A DNA stretch of 64,000 nucleotides, from assembly GCA_002455425.1 (NCBI GenBank), contig DKKT01000071.1, forward strand, positions 122,905-186,904. The letters are read 5' to 3'. The notes under the pieces are model-generated. The model did not search any database and was not told the DNA's origin. It saw only the letters and a list, made by a program, of their open reading frames with translations. The position numbers were made by a program, and so were the translations under genes. How positions within the stretch are numbered: position 1 is the stretch's first letter; the number at the start of each line of letters is the position of its first letter. This stretch comes from Chthonomonas sp. UBA6659. Lineage in GTDB: Bacteria; Armatimonadota; Fimbriimonadia; Fimbriimonadales; Fimbriimonadaceae. Below, in pieces: positions 25,673 through 38,780 of this stretch.

Positions 25673-28600
25673 ATGAACATCCATCAGGTCACGGAACATC
25701 AGGACGAAGCGATTTCGCTGATCGAGTTGGCTCAGGCTCGCGAGGGCGAAGGGCGGGCACGGTCGCGGCTCGACATGGCCGCCGTTCGCGAGAAGCTCCG
25801 CGGAAAGAAGGGTCAGGAGTATTGGCGCGGGCTTGAGGAGATCGCGGAGACCAAGGAGTTCCAAGACTGGGTCGAGGACGAATTCCCGAATCGACGCAGC
25901 ATCCTCGGTCTCGATCGGCGCGACTTCCTCAAGTTCATGGGCGCGTCGATGCTCTTGGCCGGCCTCGGCGGCTGCCGCGGCATGATTCTGCCCCAGCAGC
26001 GGATCGTGCCCTACGTCAAAGCGCCCGAAGATCTGGTGCTCGGTCGGCCCCTGTTCTACGCGACGGCATCGACCTTCCTCGGCTACGCGACCGGCGTCGT
26101 CGTCGAACAGCATGAAGGGCGTCCGACGAAGGTCGACGGCAATCCCGATCACCCCGCGATCGACGGTCATGTCGATCCGAACCTCCGCCGCCCCTCGCTC
26201 GATGCCATGACCCAGGCGACGATCCTCCAGATGTACGACCCGGATCGCGCGCCGAACGTCACGTTCAAATCCGAGATCGCATCGTGGGACGAGTTCTTCC
26301 GCTTCGCCGACAAGGCGCTCGACGAGGAGAAGAAGACCGGCGGGGCCGGCTTCCGGATCCTGACCCGAACGGTGTCGTCCCCCTCCCTCGTCGCACAGAT
26401 GAACGACCTCAAGAAGGCGTTTCCCCAGATGCAGTGGCACCAGTGGGAAGCCTGCGGTCGCGACAACGTCCGAGCCGGCGCGACCATCGCGCTCGAGCGG
26501 CCGCTCGATACGATCTACCGGTTCGACAAGGCTGACGTCGTGCTCTCGCTCGACTCCGAGTTTCTCACCCAGCTGCCGGGCAGCATCCGGTACGCGAAGG
26601 AGTTTGCGGCCAAGCGCAACACCGAGAACGTCGAGGCGATGAGCCGGCTCTATGCTGTCGAGAGCGCGCCGACGCTCGCGGGCGCAAACGCCGACCACCG
26701 GCTCCCGATGAAGGCCTCCGAAGTGCAAGACTTCGCTTTGGCCCTCGCTGCCGCGCTGGGAGTGCCGAACGCCTCAGGTTCGTTCCCGAAGGCCGTCCCC
26801 GCGAAGTGGGCGAGCGCCCTGGTCAAGGACCTCGAGAGCCACAGGGGCCGCTCGGTCGTTGTTCCGGGCGATCAGCAGACGCCCGAAGTCCACGCCCTGT
26901 GCCATGCGATCAACGCACAGCTCGCCAACGTCGGGCAGACCGTGTTCTATGTCGAGCCCGCCACGGTTTCACCGCTTTCGCAAGTCGAGTCCCTGCGCGA
27001 TCTTGTCGATGCGATGGCCGCGGGAAAGGTCAACGTCCTCCTGATCGCCGACTGTAACCCCATCTACGATGCACCGTCGGACTTCAAGTTCGCGGAAGCG
27101 ATGGCCAAGGTCGGGCTGAAAATCCGGCTTGGCCTGTACCACGACGAAACCTCGGCGCAGTGCGATTGGTCGCTTCCGAACACCCACTATCTTGAGGCAT
27201 GGAGCGACGCCCGAGCCCTCGAAGGGACCGTCAGTATCGTCCAGCCGCTGATCGCCCCGCTCTATGACAGCCACTCGCTCCATGAGGTGATCAACGGGCT
27301 TCTAGGCAAGGTGATGGACGGCTACCAAATCGTCCAGGGCTACTGGAAGACCCAGCCCCAGGCAACGGTTGGGGGCATGAAGTTCGACCAGGTCTGGCAG
27401 ACCTGGCTCAATGCCGGACTGATCCCGGGAACCGAGTCGCCGATCGTGATGGGTCCGGCCGTCAACCCGAGCTTCATCACCGGCATGACGTCGAAGACCA
27501 AGTCCGGCCTCGAAATCGTGTTCCGACCCGACCCCCGACTCTGGGATGGCCGATACGCCAACCTCGGCTGGCTGATGGAACTGCCGAATCCGCTCACGAC
27601 GATCACGTGGGACAACTGTGCGCAGATCAGCCCGAAAACGGCCGAGCAGCTCGGTTTGGCGAGCGAGGACATGGCGGTCCTCGAATACAACGGGCAGCGG
27701 ATCGAGATCGGCGTATGGGTCATGCCCGGACATCCGGATGACGTGGTTTCCGTACACCTAGGCTTCGGCCGCACGAAGGGCGGGATCGTTGCCGACGGCG
27801 CCGGCGTGAACCTCTACCCGGTGCGATCGAGCAAGGCGATTTGGTCGGACCACGGGGCACGTCTCGTGAAAGGGGCCGGGTTCTACCCGCTCGCCGCGAC
27901 CCAGCTCCATCACTCGATGGAGGGCCGCAATCTGATGCGCTCCGGCACCGTCGCCGAGTACCTGAAAAACAAGGAGTTCGCGAAGGAGGAACCGGTCGGC
28001 GTCAAGACCGGAATCTCGATGTACCCCGAGAACCCGTGGACGCAGAATCCGTACAAGCCGGAGAAGCCGTTCGAGGGATCGCAGTGGGCGATGACGATCG
28101 ATCTCAACCATTGCATCGGCTGCAACGCGTGCGTGACCGCCTGCCAGGCCGAGAACAACATCCCGGTCGTGGGCAAGGTTCAGGTCAAGCGTGGCCGGGA
28201 GATGCACTGGATCCGCATCGACCGCTACTACAAAGTTCGCGAAGGGAACGACCTCGTCGATGCGTCCCAGCACAGTCAAGAGCTGCGCGATGCCTCGCGG
28301 AACGATCCCGACCTCTTGAATTCGGCAAACATCGACACGGTGTTCCAGCCGGTCACCTGCATGCACTGTGAGATGGCCCCGTGCGAGCCGGTCTGCCCTG
28401 TCGCGGCGACCGTTCACAGCCACGAGGGCATCAATCAGATGGTGTACAACCGCTGCGTCGGCACCCGGTATTGCTCGAATAACTGCCCGTACAAGGTCCG
28501 ACGCTTCAACTACCTGAACTACGCCGACCGAACCGACTTCCCGTCCTGGCATCAAGCGCCGTTCTCGGGAAAGCGGATCAACGCCCAGTCGTTGATCCTG

Positions 28601-28920
28601 CTCAACAACCCCAGCGTGACGGTCCGTGGCCGCGGTGTCATGGAGAAGTGCACCTTCTGCGTGCAGCGCATCAACAGCGCCCGCATCGCAGCCAAGAAGG
28701 AGAACCGTAAGATCCGAGAAGGCGAGGTCAAAACGGCATGCCAGGAGGCTTGTCCGACCCACGCGATTGTCTTCGGCGACATCACGGACAAGGCCAGCCT
28801 GGTGAGCCGGAAGAAGCAGGATCCGCGGAACTACGCGATGCTCGAAGAGATCAACACGCGGCCCCGCGTGACGTACCTGGCCCGACTTCGCAATCCCAAC
28901 CCGGAGATCGAGAACGCGTA

Positions 28921-28921
<1 letters not shown>
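25673..28921 (+). CDS. actB: Alternative complex III ActB (molybdopterin-like / Fe-S)
   Basis: 1082 residues, fusing a molybdopterin-oxidoreductase-like domain (about 110-760) with a four-cluster ferredoxin domain (about 780-1060). A Tat-type RRDFLKF (82-88) precedes a hydrophobic stretch and a lipobox-like GGC (101), so it is probably exported and anchored. Cluster cysteines lie in CIGCNACVTAC, CMHCEMAPCEPVCP, CVGTRYCSNNCP and CTFCVQR ... CQEACPTH. In known ActB the molybdopterin part has lost its cofactor and the clusters may be a dead-end or proton-coupling wire; I infer the same here. It overlaps actC by one base (TAATG). Confidence 0.95.
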
Positions 28922-30351
<1,430 letters not shown>

Positions 30352-30382
30352 CGCGTCGCGCGGATTCGCACGGAACAAGACT

Positions 30383-30982
30383 ATGGCAGCGGCAACACAC
30401 GAACCAATCGGTCACGGAGAGGGCGGAGGCGCGATTCAGCCCTACGCGATCGTCGCCGAATTCCATGACGCCGACGCGATTGTCGCAGCGGCGGCAAAGG
30501 CACGCGACGAAGGCTATCGTCACCTCGATGCCTACACACCGTTCCCGGTCCACGGGCTCGAAGACGCGCTCCACTTCAGCGATCCTCGAATCAAATGGAC
30601 GATCGGGATCTGCGGCTTCCTCGGCGCGATCATCGGCTTCTCGCTTCAGTTCTTCGTCTCGGCCGTCGACTATCCGATGAATGTGGGCGGTCGACCGATG
30701 GTCAGCTGGCCGTCGTTCGTCCCGGTGACCTTCGAGTGCACCGTCCTCCTCGCTTCGTTCGGCGCCGTCATCGGCATGCTGGCGTTCAACGGGCTCCCGA
30801 GGCCCCACCATCCTATTTTCGAAACCCCTCGGTTCGAGCTGGCCTCGCAGACGAGCTTCTTCCTAGCGGTCGAGGCGACCGACCCGAAGTTCGATCGCCA
30901 GGCGACGGTCGCCTTCCTCGAAGGGCTCGGCGCCTACAAGGTCAGCGAGGTCACCTACAACCCGGAGGACGAGGTCTACTGA
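30383..30982 (+). CDS. actD: Alternative complex III ActD (DUF3341)
   Basis: 199 residues with the DUF3341 layout: a cytoplasmic N-terminus (YAIVAEFHDADAIVAAAA and YRHLDAYTPFPVHGLE), two membrane helices (about 73-92 and 113-135) and a conserved C-terminal part. ActD is a structural subunit. I chose ATG 30383; a longer frame runs upstream through actC sequence but has no family likeness. The TGATG overlap with actE couples the two. Confidence 0.93.
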   Translation: MAAATHEPIGHGEGGGAIQPYAIVAEFHDADAIVAAAAKARDEGYRHLDAYTPFPVHGLEDALHFSDPRIKWTIGICGFLGAIIGFSLQFFVSAVDYPMNVGGRPMVSWPSFVPVTFECTVLLASFGAVIGMLAFNGLPRPHHPIFETPRFELASQTSFFLAVEATDPKFDRQATVAFLEGLGAYKVSEVTYNPEDEVY

Positions 30983-31623
30983 TGCAACGACAGATCACGA
31001 TTGGGCTGACGCTGGTTGGCGCGGCGCTCCTCGTTGCGGGTTGCCACACGGATATGTGGCAGCAGCCGAAGGTCAAAGCCCAGCAGAAAAGCGAATTCCA
31101 GGGCTTCTCGAACAAGGCCGCTTCGCGGCCGCTCGTCGCCGGCACCGTTCCGCGCGGCAAGATGAAGCTCGACGAGGCGTTCTTTACCGGGTTCCAAGAC
31201 GGCAAACTCGTCAAGGAACTCCCGATCCAGGTCGACGAAATGGTCCTCAAGAGAGGGCAGGAGCGCTTCGACATCTTCTGCTCGCACTGCCACGGACGCA
31301 ACGGCGACGGCAAAGGGATGATCAACCAGCGGGGTCTCGTGCTCGTGCGCCCACCCGCCAGCTACCACAGTGATCGGCTCCGCAACATGCCGATCGGCCA
31401 CTTCTACGATGTGATCACCAATGGTTTCGGTGTGATGTATCGCCAGGCCCCAGGGGTCGAACCCGCCGACCGATGGGCGATCGCGGCCTACATTCGCGTG
31501 CTCCAGACCGCGATGAACGGCAACCTGAACGATGTACCGAGCGACGAGCGATCGAAGCTTGAGGCCAGTGCCGGGAAGCCGTCGATCGCCGATGCCGCAA
31601 CGCCCGGAGAAGAGAAGTCATGA
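30982..31623 (+). CDS. actE: Alternative complex III ActE (monoheme cytochrome c lipoprotein)
   Basis: 213 residues. The signal ends in the lipobox LVAGC (C21), so it is a membrane-anchored lipoprotein. A single heme site CSHCH lies at 100-104, with a candidate distal Met in GFGVMY. It is the final electron acceptor of complex III and probably docks to the oxidase. It overlaps actD and actF by 1 and 4 bases. Confidence 0.94.
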   Translation: MQRQITIGLTLVGAALLVAGCHTDMWQQPKVKAQQKSEFQGFSNKAASRPLVAGTVPRGKMKLDEAFFTGFQDGKLVKELPIQVDEMVLKRGQERFDIFCSHCHGRNGDGKGMINQRGLVLVRPPASYHSDRLRNMPIGHFYDVITNGFGVMYRQAPGVEPADRWAIAAYIRVLQTAMNGNLNDVPSDERSKLEASAGKPSIADAATPGEEKS

Positions 31624-32798
31624 GCGAAAGTGCGAACTCGACAGTGACGCTGAACGGGGCCCGAAACCTGGGCGTCGGCGCCTTGGTCGTCGGCGGAGCC
31701 TTTTGCGTGACGGGCATGCTGACGAACGACAACGAGAAGTTCCTCGCGTCGTATCTCTTTGCCTACGTCCTTTGGATGGCGCTGACCCTCGGGTGTCTCG
31801 GACTCCAGCTTCTGCTCCACACGGTGCGGGGCTCGTGGGGCGCGGCGGTGGTCCGCATCTACGAAGCGGGCGGCGGCCCCCTGTCCTTCATCGGAATGGC
31901 GTTCGCGTTCGTGCCGATCGCCCTGAACATGGACACGCTCTACCACCATTGGATGCATCCGGCGAAGGGCGACATGATCCTCGCGCACAAGGCGGCCTGG
32001 CTCAATGAGCCGGCGTTCCTGATCCGGACCGGCATTTACTTCGCGATTTGGTTCGGGCTGGCGGCATTCATGCGAGCGTCGACCCTCGCTCAGGAGAAAT
32101 CCGGGAATTCCAACGAGATCAGTCGGCGCAACAACCTCGCCGCCCCCGGGCTCGTGCTGTTCGTGGTGTCGGTGACCTTCGCGATCACGGACTGGGTGAT
32201 GAGCCTCGACCCCCACTGGTTCTCGACCATCTTCGGCGTCTGGTACTTGGTCAGCGGCGTCCTGGGTGCACTTGCCCTCGGCGCGATCATCGTCTGCCGC
32301 AACGCCAAGGCGGAGCCGTACCGTGGAATCATCTCGCCCCAGCTCACGAAGGACCTCGGCAACCTGATGCTCGCCTTCACGATGTTCTGGTGCTACGTCT
32401 CGCTTTCCCAGTTCATCATTATCTGGTCGGGCAACTTGCCCGAGTTCATCACCTACTACAAGAACCGAGGCACGTTCGAGTGGACGATGTTCGGTGCGTT
32501 CAACATCTTCGTCGGTTTCTTCGTCCCGTTCCTGTTGTTGCTCTTTCCGCGGACGAAGGCGGTGGCGCAGGTCCTCTTGCCGGTCGCGGCGCTCCTTTTC
32601 GCCATGCGCTTCTCGGACATGTACTACCACGTGATTCCGGCGATGCGTTCGACCCTGTTCAATGTCTGGGATCTGGCCGCGCTCGTCGGCGTCGGCGGTG
32701 TCTGGACCCTGATGTTCGGCATCCAGATTCGGCAGGCACCGCTGGTGCCCAACTACGACACCCGGCTGGTGGAGGCCAAGGCGAAGCATGCCCACTGA
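31620..32798 (+). CDS. actF: Alternative complex III ActF (second NrfD-like subunit)
   Basis: 392 residues with about ten transmembrane helices; a paralogue of ActC at lower similarity. Family landmarks include LNMDTLYHHWMHP and TDWVMSLDPHWFST, which place His and Asp residues in the putative proton path. It starts with ATG overlapping the actE stop. Its end overlaps the next gene by 11 bases. Confidence 0.94.
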   Translation: MSESANSTVTLNGARNLGVGALVVGGAFCVTGMLTNDNEKFLASYLFAYVLWMALTLGCLGLQLLLHTVRGSWGAAVVRIYEAGGGPLSFIGMAFAFVPIALNMDTLYHHWMHPAKGDMILAHKAAWLNEPAFLIRTGIYFAIWFGLAAFMRASTLAQEKSGNSNEISRRNNLAAPGLVLFVVSVTFAITDWVMSLDPHWFSTIFGVWYLVSGVLGALALGAIIVCRNAKAEPYRGIISPQLTKDLGNLMLAFTMFWCYVSLSQFIIIWSGNLPEFITYYKNRGTFEWTMFGAFNIFVGFFVPFLLLLFPRTKAVAQVLLPVAALLFAMRFSDMYYHVIPAMRSTLFNVWDLAALVGVGGVWTLMFGIQIRQAPLVPNYDTRLVEAKAKHAH

Positions 32799-33330
32799 TC
32801 ACGATCAACACAACGATCATCACGATCCGGTCGATGACCGCTCGCCGGAAGAACTCCGGAAGATGGCCTACGAAGATCGCGACATCGACATGTCGCAGAT
32901 CAACAAGTCGGTCGTGGCGTTCTTCGCGTTCACCGTCGTCTCGATCGCGGCCTCGGCCGGCTTCTACTTGTGGGCGGCCGGACACATCGGACCCCAACCT
33001 GAGCCCCCGACACGTACCTTGCGGCTCGCCCCGAAGGACGCGCCGTACGTCCAGGGCAACGTGACCGCGAAGAAAGACATCAAAGTCCTCCGCAAGGAGG
33101 AGAACGAGTTGATTTCGACCTATGGCTGGGTCGACAAGAACAAGGGCGTCGTAAGGCTCCCGATCGATCAGGCGATGGCCCTCGTCCTTGAACGAGGCCT
33201 TCCGGTTCGCCCGGGCGCGCCGACACTCGAAGATGCCCGTAAGAACATGGGCTCCGCGGTCCCAGCCCCAAGTTCGATCGACACGACCAAGACTGGCTCA
33301 CCCGCAGAAGGAGTATCTGAACCGCAATGA
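32788..33330 (+). CDS. His-rich single-pass membrane protein of the ACIII operon
   Basis: 180 residues. The first 14 residues contain 5 His and 4 Asp (DHDQHNDHHD), a likely metal-binding cytoplasmic tip; one membrane helix lies at about 45-67, and an exported C-terminal part carries the motif YGWVDKNKGVVRLPIDQAM, followed by a Pro/Ser-rich end. Proteins with the GWVDxxxGVxRxPI motif are common beside act and sco genes in several phyla, yet have no assigned role. Being coupled to actF and to sco, it may assist copper or heme insertion or bridge the complexes. It is not one of the canonical ActA-F subunits. Confidence 0.8.
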   Translation: MPTDHDQHNDHHDPVDDRSPEELRKMAYEDRDIDMSQINKSVVAFFAFTVVSIAASAGFYLWAAGHIGPQPEPPTRTLRLAPKDAPYVQGNVTAKKDIKVLRKEENELISTYGWVDKNKGVVRLPIDQAMALVLERGLPVRPGAPTLEDARKNMGSAVPAPSSIDTTKTGSPAEGVSEPQ

Positions 33331-34175
33331 AACGCAACGGCTTTTGGCAGGGGATCGCGCGGCTCGCCGCCGGCGCGTTCGTCTTCGGGACCTTCGCGTG
33401 GGCCCAAAACCCCGCACTGGAGAAGCCGAGCCCGTTCAAGAGCGGCGCCCTCGGCGTCGACCAGAAGCTCGGGAACCAGCTACCCCTCGACCTGGAGTTC
33501 ACCGACGAATCGGGGCGGACGGTCAAACTCGGCGACTACTTCGGCAAGAAGCCCGTCGTGCTCATCCCCGTGTTCTACGGTTGCCAGGGTGTGTGCAAGC
33601 TGACGATGGACGGCGTCCTCAAGGCGTTCAACGACATCAAGAAGCTGAACGTGGGGAAGGACTACACCGCGATCACCTTCACGATCCACCCGAAAGAAAC
33701 CCCCGAGATGGCGGCCAAACTCAAGGTTGAGACGATGCTCCGCTATCCGCGTGAGGGGGCGGCCGAAGGCTGGCACTTCCTGACTGGCAAGCAGGAGTCG
33801 ATTGCCGCACTCACCGACGCCCTCGGCTTCCGCTACATCTACGAAGAGCCGACCGGCTTCGTCGACCATCCGGCCGCGATCATGATCGCGACCCCGGACG
33901 GGAAGATCTCGCAGTACTTCATCAACGTCAACTACACCTCCAAGCTCGTGATGCGCTCGATCGAGGATGCCGGACACAAGGAGATCGGGGTGGTGACCGA
34001 ACCCGTCTGGTTTGGATGCCTTGCCCGTGACCCGAAGACCGGCGCGCTGATGATCAACGTGATGAATACGCTCAAGTTCCTTGGGGTGGTCACGGTCCTC
34101 GTGATCGGTGCGTGGATCGCGGTCATGACGATCCGAGCAAAGCGACGGGCTCGAACCCAGGGGGCCGCATCGTGA
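33327..34175 (+). CDS. Sco1/SenC copper chaperone
   Basis: 282 residues. A signal peptide is followed by a thioredoxin-fold domain with the copper motif CQGVC (86-90) and the distant ligand histidine VDHPAAIM (H181). A C-terminal membrane helix (about 248-270) then anchors the protein, which is less usual than an N-terminal anchor. Sco proteins deliver copper to the CuA site of subunit II, the next gene. Coupled at both ends by ATGA/GTGA overlaps. Confidence 0.93.
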   Translation: MKRNGFWQGIARLAAGAFVFGTFAWAQNPALEKPSPFKSGALGVDQKLGNQLPLDLEFTDESGRTVKLGDYFGKKPVVLIPVFYGCQGVCKLTMDGVLKAFNDIKKLNVGKDYTAITFTIHPKETPEMAAKLKVETMLRYPREGAAEGWHFLTGKQESIAALTDALGFRYIYEEPTGFVDHPAAIMIATPDGKISQYFINVNYTSKLVMRSIEDAGHKEIGVVTEPVWFGCLARDPKTGALMINVMNTLKFLGVVTVLVIGAWIAVMTIRAKRRARTQGAAS

Positions 34176-35196
34176 ACCTGCAGATCCAACCCGAAGCCGC
34201 CTCCGAGCGAGCGGTCGAGCATGATCAGCTGTTCTTCTTCATCACGGCCCTGACAATCTTCTTCACGGTCGTCGTCGGCGGGATCCTTCTCTTCCTCGCC
34301 GTCAAGTATCGCTGCACGAATTCGAAGGTCGATCGGTCGAACGCGCCGTACCATAACACGCGGCTCGAGGTCGCCTGGTCGGTGATTCCGCTCCTCCTCG
34401 CGATGCTCGTGTTCTTCTGGAGCACGAAGCAGTTCATCAGCTTGACGAACGCGCCAAAGGATGCGACCGACATCTTCGTGATCGGCAAGCAGTGGATGTG
34501 GCACGTCCAGCACGCGAACGGTATCCGTGAAAACAACGAGATGCACGTTCCCGTCGGACGTCCGATCCGCCTCACGATGATCTCGCAGGATGTCATCCAC
34601 GCTTTCTACATCCCCGAGTTCCGACTGCAATGGCAGGTCGTTCCCGGACGCTACACGCAAATGTGGTTCACGCCGACCAAGCCCGGTCGCTACCATATCT
34701 TCTGCGCCATGCACTGCGGGGCCCAACACTCGGAAATGGGTGGATACGTCTACGTGCTGCCACAAGCCGAGTTCCAACAGTGGGTGGAGAACGGTGGCAA
34801 TCGATTCCAACCCCAGCCGAAGACGATGGCCGAGGCCGGGAAGCAGATCTGGGACAAATATGCGTGCGGCAGCTGTCATGGACCAAAGGACAACGAACGC
34901 GGCCCGAGCCTCTACGCGCTCTTCAACAGCAAGCGAAAACTCAAGAACGGCGTCGAAGTCGTCGCCGATGCGGACTACATCCGCGATTCGATCTACAACC
35001 CCGCCGCCCGCATGACTGCGGGCTACGAGAACACCATGAGTCCGTACACGAAAGAGCAGATCAGCGAAGAACAGATGCTCAACGTGATCGAGTACATCAA
35101 GACGCTCGGTATCGCGCCGTCGGCCCCTTCGGGGACGACGCCGACAACCCCCGATCCGTTGACGTTGCGGACGTCGAATGAAGGAGATATGACTCG

Positions 35197-35200
<4 letters not shown>
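34172..35200 (+). CDS. coxB: Cytochrome c oxidase subunit II with fused cytochrome c
   Basis: 342 residues, caa3 type. Two N-terminal helices (21-43 and 68-88) are followed by the CuA cupredoxin domain, with H143, C178, C182, H186 and M189 as ligands, and then a cytochrome c domain with CGSCH at 232-236. The CuA loop reads CAMHCGAQHSEM: the residue between the cysteines, usually Glu (backbone ligand), is Met here. Electrons enter at the fused heme, pass to CuA and then to subunit I. GTG 34172 overlaps the sco stop codon (GTGA). Confidence 0.95.
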
Positions 35201-36870
<1,670 letters not shown>

Positions 36871-36873
36871 CGC

Positions 36874-37605
36874 ATGGCCACGAGTACCAAGAGTTCATCA
36901 CCGGTCGAACAGCACGGACACGGGCACGACCCGCTTCTGCACCACCAGTTCGAGGACATGCACCAGCAGACCGAGTCCTACTTGGTCGGCATGTGGTCGT
37001 TCCTCGTCACGGAAATCATGTTCTTCGGCGCGCTGTTCATCATGTACAGCATCTACCGGTGGAAGTACAGCCACGAGTTTTGGGAGGTCCACAATCTCCT
37101 CGATTGGAAGCTGGGCGGCATCAACACGTTCATCCTCCTCCTGAGCTCGTTCTCGATGGCGATGGGCGTCCACTACGCGACGCTCAAGAAGCATGCGCTC
37201 GTGAATCGCTGCCTCGCCTTCACCGTGCTCTGCGCGTGCGCATTCCTCGTGATCAAGCTCGGCTGGGAGTGGTGGCCCAAATGGGAGCACAACCTCTTCC
37301 CGGGACCCGGCTTCGAGTGGAACGAACACTCCCTCGAAAAGTACATCAAACCGGGATCTGACCTGCTGAGCGTCTCACCCAACATCGCCCAACTGTTCCT
37401 GAGCCTCTACTTCGCGATGACCGGCCTCCACGGTATCCACGTGCTCGTCGGTATCCTCGTGCTCGTCGGCCTGATGGTCCTCCACAAGAAGCAGACCCCC
37501 TCGGCCCAGGACTACGTCAACACCGAGATGGTTGGCCTCTACTGGCACTTCGTCGACCTGGTCTGGATCTTCCTGTACCCGCTTTTCTATCTCATCCCGA
37601 AGTAG
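36874..37605 (+). CDS. coxC: Cytochrome c oxidase subunit III
   Basis: 243 residues. The N-terminal 25 are His-rich (QHGHGHDPLLHHQF), then follow about five to six helices with family residues such as MWSFLVTEIMFFGALF and TGLHGIHVLVGI ... YWHFVDLVWIFLYPLFY. Subunit III stabilises subunit I and feeds the D-channel. It starts 3 bases after coxA ends. Confidence 0.95.
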   Translation: MATSTKSSSPVEQHGHGHDPLLHHQFEDMHQQTESYLVGMWSFLVTEIMFFGALFIMYSIYRWKYSHEFWEVHNLLDWKLGGINTFILLLSSFSMAMGVHYATLKKHALVNRCLAFTVLCACAFLVIKLGWEWWPKWEHNLFPGPGFEWNEHSLEKYIKPGSDLLSVSPNIAQLFLSLYFAMTGLHGIHVLVGILVLVGLMVLHKKQTPSAQDYVNTEMVGLYWHFVDLVWIFLYPLFYLIPK

Positions 37606-37611
37606 GACACT

Positions 37612-38043
37612 ATGGCAAGCGACTCTCACCTGAACCATCCGCCGGTCAAGCACTACGTCTTCAATCTCGTCGTGTTGACGATCCTGATGCTCGCGACGAT
37701 CGGCGCGGCACAGATCCACATTCCCACGCCCGGCAACCCGGAATCGCCGCTGATGAACAACGTGGTCGCGCTGTTCATCGCCACGATCAAGGCGGGTTTG
37801 GTCGTCGCCGTCTTCATGGGGGTGCGCTACACCACGACCCTCGTCAAGATGTGGGCCTACACCGGCTTCACCTGGTTCACCCTCATGTTCATCATGTGGT
37901 GCGATTACGGCACCCGGAACTGGGAGCCGGTTGCAGGATGGGAAGGCAATCCTGCCAATGCTCTTCCGCGTGAACCTTACCGACCCGAAAAGAAGGCGGC
38001 CGGCGAGCATGGCGAAAGCCATGGTGCGACCGAAGCGCACTGA
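37612..38043 (+). CDS. Cytochrome c oxidase subunit IV (small subunit)
   Basis: 143 residues with three helices (about 15-35, 47-70 and 78-97), the layout of the prokaryotic subunit IV (CtaF/COX4-pro). The C-terminal 45 residues are hydrophilic and His/Glu-rich (GEHGESHGATEAH). It closes the operon; 44 bases separate it from the HAD gene, with no clear terminator. Confidence 0.88.
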   Translation: MASDSHLNHPPVKHYVFNLVVLTILMLATIGAAQIHIPTPGNPESPLMNNVVALFIATIKAGLVVAVFMGVRYTTTLVKMWAYTGFTWFTLMFIMWCDYGTRNWEPVAGWEGNPANALPREPYRPEKKAAGEHGESHGATEAH

Positions 38044-38087
38044 TTTCGGCCTTCGGTTCGCCTGAATCTGCCATACTCGGGGGGTCG

Positions 38088-38780
38088 ATGAACTGTCCGC
38101 CCCTGCCTGTTCGCGTGCGTGCGGTTCTCTTCGATGTCGACGGCACTCTGGCGGATAGCGTCCCCATGATCGTGGCCGGCCTCGGCGATGCGTTCGTGCA
38201 ATTCGCCGGTGTTCGTCCGAGCGCGGAGACACTCCGAGGTCTGATCGGCATGCCTTTGGCCGCGCAGATGAACCTCTACGGACTGGACTCGAGCCTCACA
38301 CCCCTTCCTGAACGCATTGCGTTCACGATGGATCGCTTCGCGTTCCATGCCGACAAGAGCGGCTTCTTCGACCCGGCAGTGGAGGCTCTCCGCGCCTGCC
38401 ACAAGGCCGGCCTTGGCACGGCGCTCGTCACGAGCAAGAACGCCGACGAACTGCGTGGCTTCCTCCCCAAGTTCCCGGCGCGAGGCGCTGTGGACGTCAC
38501 GGTCTGTGCTTCCGATGTCGACCGACCCAAGCCGGCGCCCGATTCCGCGCGCCTCGCTTGTGCCCGGCTCGATGTCGCCCCCGCCGATGCGATCCTGATC
38601 GGCGATTCCATTTTCGATCTCCAATGCGCCCGCGACGCCGGGGTTACCCCGATTGCCGTCGCCTACGGCGCCTCGACAGAGGAGACCCTCGCGCGCGAGC
38701 ATCCGGCCGCCCTGATTTCGACGCCGGCCGCGTTGTACGAATGGGTTTCCGAACACCTGACCACCCTCCATGCCACGTAA
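38088..38780 (+). CDS. HAD-superfamily phosphatase, phosphoglycolate-phosphatase-like
   Basis: 230 residues. HAD motif I VLFDVDGTLADS (13-24), motif II VTSK, motif III Lys in DVDRPKPAP and motif IV ILIGDSIFDLQCA are all intact, and a helical cap lies between motifs I and II. These enzymes remove phosphate from small metabolites; phosphoglycolate is likely but not proven. The last 11 bases overlap the large gene that follows. A GGGGGGT ribosome site precedes the ATG. Confidence 0.9.
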   Translation: MNCPPLPVRVRAVLFDVDGTLADSVPMIVAGLGDAFVQFAGVRPSAETLRGLIGMPLAAQMNLYGLDSSLTPLPERIAFTMDRFAFHADKSGFFDPAVEALRACHKAGLGTALVTSKNADELRGFLPKFPARGAVDVTVCASDVDRPKPAPDSARLACARLDVAPADAILIGDSIFDLQCARDAGVTPIAVAYGASTEETLAREHPAALISTPAALYEWVSEHLTTLHAT

